Origin: Pigoraptor vietnamica
Taxonomy: Eukaryota; Opisthokonta; Filasterea
Direction of reading: 5' to 3'
NCBI GenBank assembly: GCA_943704525.1
Contig: CALSCQ010001734.1
Location: 1 to 20,944, forward strand
Length of the DNA: 20,944 nucleotides
The notes beneath the pieces are model-generated. The model was not told the origin of the DNA, made no database searches, and saw only the letters and a list, made by a program, of their open reading frames with translations. A program made the translations under genes and the position numbers. Below are positions 16,368 to 20,944 of the stretch, one piece after another (the first letter of the stretch is position 1; the number at the start of each line of letters is the position of its first letter).

Positions 16368-19300
16368 ATGGCGTCGGCACCGCCCAAGTACCGCGTGTCG
16401 GGGCACTCGATCGAACTCGTCGTCGACAACGAAGACATCGAAATCAACCTCGACGACAACGAGGTCGGCGATGTCATTCGTTTTCTTCGCGACGAGCGGC
16501 AGCCGCTGAGCGTGTGGATGGTCTTCGCCCAGCTGTACTACCGCATGGGTCGCGATGACGAGTTCGTGCGGCTCTTGGAGGCCGCGATGGAGCGTGCGGA
16601 CGACAGACAGTTCCACAGCACGCCCACCGAACGCGCGGAGGTTGTCGAGACGTTCGCTTCGTACCAACTTCTGACCGCGTTTCGAGCCAAAAGCCAGCGT
16701 GAGCGTGATGACAAGCTGGGCTCTGCGAAGGCACTCTACGAGAGGATCGGATCGGCGCACGCAGGGTACGGCCTTGCGCTGCTCTTGACGGGCGAAGTGT
16801 CGCGCGCGCAGGCCATCCTCAAGATTTCGAAGAAGGAGAACGTGCCGACGCACCTCGGCCGCGCGTGCCTGCTCTTCCGCGAGGGCAAGTACGCTGACGC
16901 ACTGGCGCTGTACCGCAAGGCGCTCGCTGCGTGGCCGGACTGCCCAGCGAGTGTGCGGTGGGCGATCGGCCTGTGCTTTTTCAAGCTGCAGAAGATGGAG
17001 CGCGCCAAGGTGGCGTTTCAGCAGGCGCTCAAGAGGGATCCGAAGAACGTCGCCGCACTCGTGTCGCTGGGGATTGTGTGCCTCAATGCCGGAGATACGC
17101 AACAGGGCATCAAGCTCATGGGGGAGGCTTACAAGGTGCGCGCGCTTGTGTGTTTATTGTGCGCATGTGTGTGCGTGGGAGTCTGCATGGGAGTATGCGT
17201 GTGTCTGTTAGCTCGCGTTACCGACCTCCTTATGTCTTGCACGCCGCAGATTGACAGCAAGTATGCGCTCGCCGTCGACCACCTCAGCAACCACTTCTTC
17301 TACCGCCGCCAGTACGGCAAGTCACGTGAGCTCGCCGAGATTGCCGCGAGCCACTCTGTCTCTGACGAAATGCGCGGGCTGTCTTACTATTTGTTGGGCC
17401 GGTGCCACCACGCCGAGGGAGAATACGACGCCGCGCTGCGGGCGTATCACCAGGCCACGAAGGCCGCGCCGAACTTGGTGCGTGTCTTCTTGCGTGTGTG
17501 TGTGTGTTTGTGTGTGTGTGGTGTGTCTGTGTGTATGCGCGCATCCACGCCATTTCTCTGCTTGTGTGCACCTCTTTCTTTATATAGTGATCGCGATAGA
17601 CCTCTGACAGCGCTTGCTCTTTGTATGCAGGTCCTCGCTCAGTTTGGGCTTGGGCAGATGTTCGTGCTCAAGGGCGATACGCACAAGGCGTGCGACTGCT
17701 TTGAGCGCGTCCTCGCATCCAACGACTCTTGCTTTGAATCGCTCAAAATTCTCGGCTCACTCTACGCCGGATCTCCCTCCTCGGAACTGCGTCAGCGTGC
17801 GCACAAGCACCTTCGAAAGGTGGTCGCGATGGCGCCGGACGATCTGGAGGCGTGGCTGGAGCTCGCTGCGCTGCTCGAATCGAGCGACCCGCAGCAGGCG
17901 CTCGCGGCGTACGAGAAGGCCTTGACCTTGCTCGCGAATACGTCCAACGCCACGTCTCAGCCCGAAATTCTGAACAACATTGCTGCGTTGCGGCTGCGCA
18001 TGGGGGACGCGGCGGGTGCGCGCGCGCGGCTAGAGGAGGCCATCCGGGGCGTGGACGCCAGCGCAAACGAGGCGCGCGAGAGCGGGGAGGCGGACGCGGT
18101 GCGGTACTTCCAGCAGGTGCACGTGACCATGGACTACAACCTTGCGCGACTGAAGGAGCACGAGGGCGACCGCGCAGGCGCACGTGCCATCTACGAGGAC
18201 ATTCTCGAGAAGCATCCAAAGTATCTCGACTGTGAGTGGTCGTACTTGTGCTGCGCTTGTGTTGGACGTGGGCGTGCTATAGAGATGTGCGGCATGTGTG
18301 TGTGCGTACGTATTTGTGCACGCGAGAGTTGATGTCGGCTGTCGCATTTCGCATGCTTCTCAATGGACCGTCCGCATTTCCCTCCAATTGACCGACTGTT
18401 CGCCTTGCCCCATGCGCAGGCCGCTTCCGCCTGCTGTGCCTCGATTTCGAGGAGGGAAAGCGCGAAGACGCCGTGGCTGCGCTCGACGCCATTCTCGCGG
18501 AGCACCCGAAGAGCACGGATGCGCTGTGCCTCATGGGCGGATTCCGCGTGAAGATGGACGAGTTTGACAAGGTGCGCGGTCGTTTGTTGTACGATTACGG
18601 TACCGAGATGAGCCGTTGTGCCGGCCTGCACGCCGCTCTTTCGAGTGTCGTTTTCACGTACACTTCATATGTGCTGCGGTGACTTAATGGCCGCGACTGT
18701 CATGCGCTCTCTCAGGCGCTCGAGTGCTTCGGCAAGGTCGGCAGCGATGTCTATGCGAAGCTTGCGGTTGCATGCGTGTCGTACCAGAAGGCACTGCGGT
18801 CGGGCGACTCGAAGAAGAAGGTGCGCTTGGCTGTTTGTACAAGCATCTGCCACCCTTCGCGACGTCCTCTTGTTTTGAAGCGATGAGAGTGCCGTTCGGG
18901 CGTATCCCTCATGTCCGCTGAAACCGTCGTGTACGCGTGCGTAGGAGGAGGGGCTTCGGCGTGCGCTCGATTCGTTCACGGCCATACTCAAGGACGACCC
19001 GAGTAACATGTATGCGGCGAATGGCGTGGCGGCTGTCATGGCCCATCGCGGCAACTTGCGACAGGCGGGGGATATCTTCACTCAGGTGCGTGTGGACATA
19101 AAGTCGGCGGCGTGTGCTTGCGCGTGTGTGCCGTGTGCTATTATTGTGTTCTAAATGGTGTGTGTCTCCATGCGCACACGTTTGTGTTCTGATGTGGCTG
19201 TGACGCAGATTCGAGAGGCTTCCAGCGACATGCTCGACGCGCACCTGAACTCTGCGCTTGTGGCGGTTGAACAGAAGTTGTTTGTCAACGCAGTCAAAAC

Positions 19301-20879
19301 GGTGCGTGTGCTGTTGCCATTTGTTCTAACTCGAATGGAGTGGGCGAACCCTGCTAATCTTTCGTGTGAAGTTGATGCATGTAATGTGTTTGCAATTCCA
19401 AATGGCCGGATAATAGTCGCTTATAACGACAACCCATTCTTCCGTGCAGTACGAGCGCTGCCTCAAGCTGACGGAGGAGAAGGACGCGTCCGTGTTCATT
19501 TTGCTCGCGCGCGCATATTTCAAGTGGCAAAAATACGACGAGTGCATTGCGCAGCTCGATAAGGTGTGTGTGTGTGTGTGTTTGGGGGGGGGGGGGGGGG
19601 GGGGGGAGAGGGGTAACTGGCGTGTCTATCACTTCGCTCTCACTCAACACACGTGCCCCCGCAACAGGCCCTTGCATTGTCGCCGGACGACCCCGTGGCC
19701 ACCGTCAACAAGGCGCTTGCTTCACTCATGCGCATCCGGGGCTGCGTGACGTCCGCAGACGCGAAGGTGGAGGACGTCCGGATGCAAATTGAGAGCGTCC
19801 GCGAGATTGAGACGTGGGTACCCTTTGCTTTGTTTTTCATTAATCGCAAATTTGCATAGTAAATGTCAGTGCATGGGTGGCTCTCTCGGTTGGAGGCGTA
19901 ACGCCACTTTGAAGGAGGCCCTCCGTTTTCTGCGACTGCCTGCGTCTCACCTCGCTCTGCTCGTTGTCCCCTTCCCGCAGTGTCCTCAAGCGGTTCCACG
20001 ACGACATCCGCGATCCCCATGCGCCCCGCGCGGGTGCACTCCTCGCCGTGGGCTTCGACCCGCACATTCTCGCGCGTGCGATTGACACGTGCCGCGAGCT
20101 GTCTGCGAACGAGTCCAAGTACGTGGACAAGGCGCGCGCTGTGGAGGACGCGCACAAGCGGCGCATCGAGATGCAGCAAGCGGAGAAGGAGCGCGCCCTC
20201 AAGCAGATCGAAGAGGAAGAGGTGCGCTTTTCCCGCATGCACGGTTTACTGGACGCTATGTGCGATGACTCGCTTCGCTCATCTGGTAGCCGTTTGGCAC
20301 TATCGCGCACTGTTCGCCCCAGCAAGTGCCTTGTGCTCACCGCCTCTGTCTGCGCGTGCCCCGTTTGTTACGCAGGCCGCCAAGCGGCTGGAGGAGGAGA
20401 ATCGGCGCAAGGAGCTTGCTGCGAAGCGCACCGAGTACAAGGAATCCAAGTCGCACCTCTTTGTGGCACCGATTGTCGAGAACGACGGAGAGGAGAAGCG
20501 GTCACGGGTGCGTCACGTGCGCGGGCCGTGGTGTGCGGCCAAGGCCCCTTGAATTTGGCTGCATTGCTTTCCACTTGTGAGAGAGTGATTTGGCTGCTTC
20601 GAATCGACAAATGCCGGCGTGGCTGTGCTGACCTGTCTTGTTACTGCCCCGTTGCAGAAGCGCAAGACGACCGGTGGTGGCGATGACGACATCATCGACG
20701 ATGACGAGGAAGAGGAGGTGCGTGGCGCGTTTTGCCCTGTTCGGTGTGTCCGGACTGTTGCCGGTGTTGACAGCAATTGTGTGCGCAGCGCGCCCCCAAG
20801 AAGCGACAGAAGGCGGACGCAGGGGAGCGGTGGGCATCGATCCAGTCGTCTGTGCAGTTCAATGAGTTCTTAGCTCGAG

Positions 20880-20944
<65 letters not shown>
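16368..20944 (+). CDS. CTR9: CTR9, TPR subunit of the Paf1 complex (3' end beyond window)
   Basis: Scaffold of the nuclear Paf1 complex, which rides with RNA polymerase II and promotes elongation and histone H2B/H3 marks. Exons: 16368-17135, 17250-17477, 17631-18231, 18420-18571, 18716-18820, 18945-19085, 19209-19301, 19450-19563, 19668-19813, 19981-20221, 20376-20507, 20658-20717 and 20789 to the right edge. That is about 979 codons, with all phases consistent. The N-terminus (SIELVVDNEDIEINLDDNEV) and TPR units follow CTR9 order: HLSNHFFYRRQYGKS, LAQFGLGQMFVLKGDTHKA, ILGSLYAGS, QPEILNNIAALRLRMGD, the HPKYLDC splice, NMYAANGVAAVMAHRGN, LLARAYFKWQKYDEC. The C-terminal part is a charged helix (EEENRRKELAAKRTEYKESK), then an acidic block (DDDIIDDDEEEE) and a basic KKRQK segment. 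The frame runs into a CT microsatellite without a stop, so the true end is not visible. Introns 1 and 2 are multiples of three without stops. Confidence 0.95.
17478..17630 (+). repeat. TG-rich CTR9 intron 2
   Basis: The sense strand begins GTGCGTGTCTTCTTGCG and runs into TG repeats to about 17541. The intron ends TTGTATGCAG. At 153 nt it stays in frame with no stop. Confidence 0.75.
19564..19667 (+). repeat. CTR9 intron with TG repeat and 23-nt poly-G
   Basis: The donor GTGTGTG leads into TG repeats to 19580, then TTT and an unbroken run of 23 G (19584-19606) followed by AGAGGGG. The acceptor is GCAACAG. Such a run can form G-quadruplex in DNA or RNA. Confidence 0.85.
20884..20944 (+). repeat. 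CT dinucleotide microsatellite at the right edge
   Basis: About 61 nt of pure CT to the end of the window. It directly follows, in frame, the last visible CTR9 codons (...FLARDI), where it would read Leu-Ser repeats. Confidence 0.95.

Noticed and set aside
5244-20944. RPB3 and CTR9 as a functional transcription gene cluster
   Set aside because: They are 10 kb apart, with unrelated genes and a rearranged patch between them. Eukaryotic gene order here gives no support for co-regulation.
1-20944. tRNA, rRNA or other structured RNA genes
   Set aside because: No A-box/B-box pair, rRNA-like conserved segment or convincing cloverleaf was seen on either strand by eye. A covariance-model scan was not possible.

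Overview
This window is nuclear DNA from a GC-rich, intron-bearing, probably unicellular eukaryote. The evidence is a set of spliced genes (24 introns could be placed by reading frame and homology), eukaryote-only transcription proteins (RPB3, CTR9), a metazoan-type telomeric hexamer tract, and many intronic TG/CA microsatellites. A transmembrane hybrid histidine kinase with a CHASE-like sensor argues against an animal and fits an amoebozoan or similar protist. The exact lineage cannot be fixed from the sequence alone.

Layout. At 58-402 (-) is an unrecognised exon whose gene runs off the left edge. At 1268-4575 (-) is a three-exon hybrid histidine kinase of 973 aa. A gap with an AT-rich island separates it from the divergent RPB3 gene (5244-6498, +, three exons, 284 aa). 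From 6499 to about 8145 lies a rearranged, gene-poor patch. It holds two orphan exons, a 51-nt poly-A run, a large inverted repeat made of two decayed copies of one gene fragment, a telomere-like tract between the arms, and a diverged direct repeat of the DNA just downstream of RPB3. At 8408-10608 (-) is a four-exon coiled-coil protein (452 aa) with a 19-bp minisatellite in its second intron. At 11097-11996 (+) is a frameshifted F-box/Sel1-like pseudogene.

The most interesting gene is at 12383-15680 (-): a five-exon, 831-aa fusion of an HMG-CoA reductase catalytic domain with a complete APH/choline-kinase-like small-molecule kinase domain. All four reductase catalytic residues and the kinase HxDxxxxN and DWE motifs are visible. 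The junction lies inside one uninterrupted exon, so the fusion does not depend on splice prediction. At 16368 to the right edge (+) is CTR9, the TPR scaffold of the Paf1 complex, with 13 exons and the end missing.

Together: RPB3 and CTR9 both serve RNA polymerase II transcription, the fusion gene points to mevalonate/isoprenoid metabolism coupled to a phosphotransfer step, and the histidine kinase is an environmental sensor feeding a phosphorelay. There is no operon logic, and gene order is probably incidental. Every inferred 5' splice site begins GTG (mostly GTGCGT or GTGAGT), and several introns continue straight from the donor into TG repeats.
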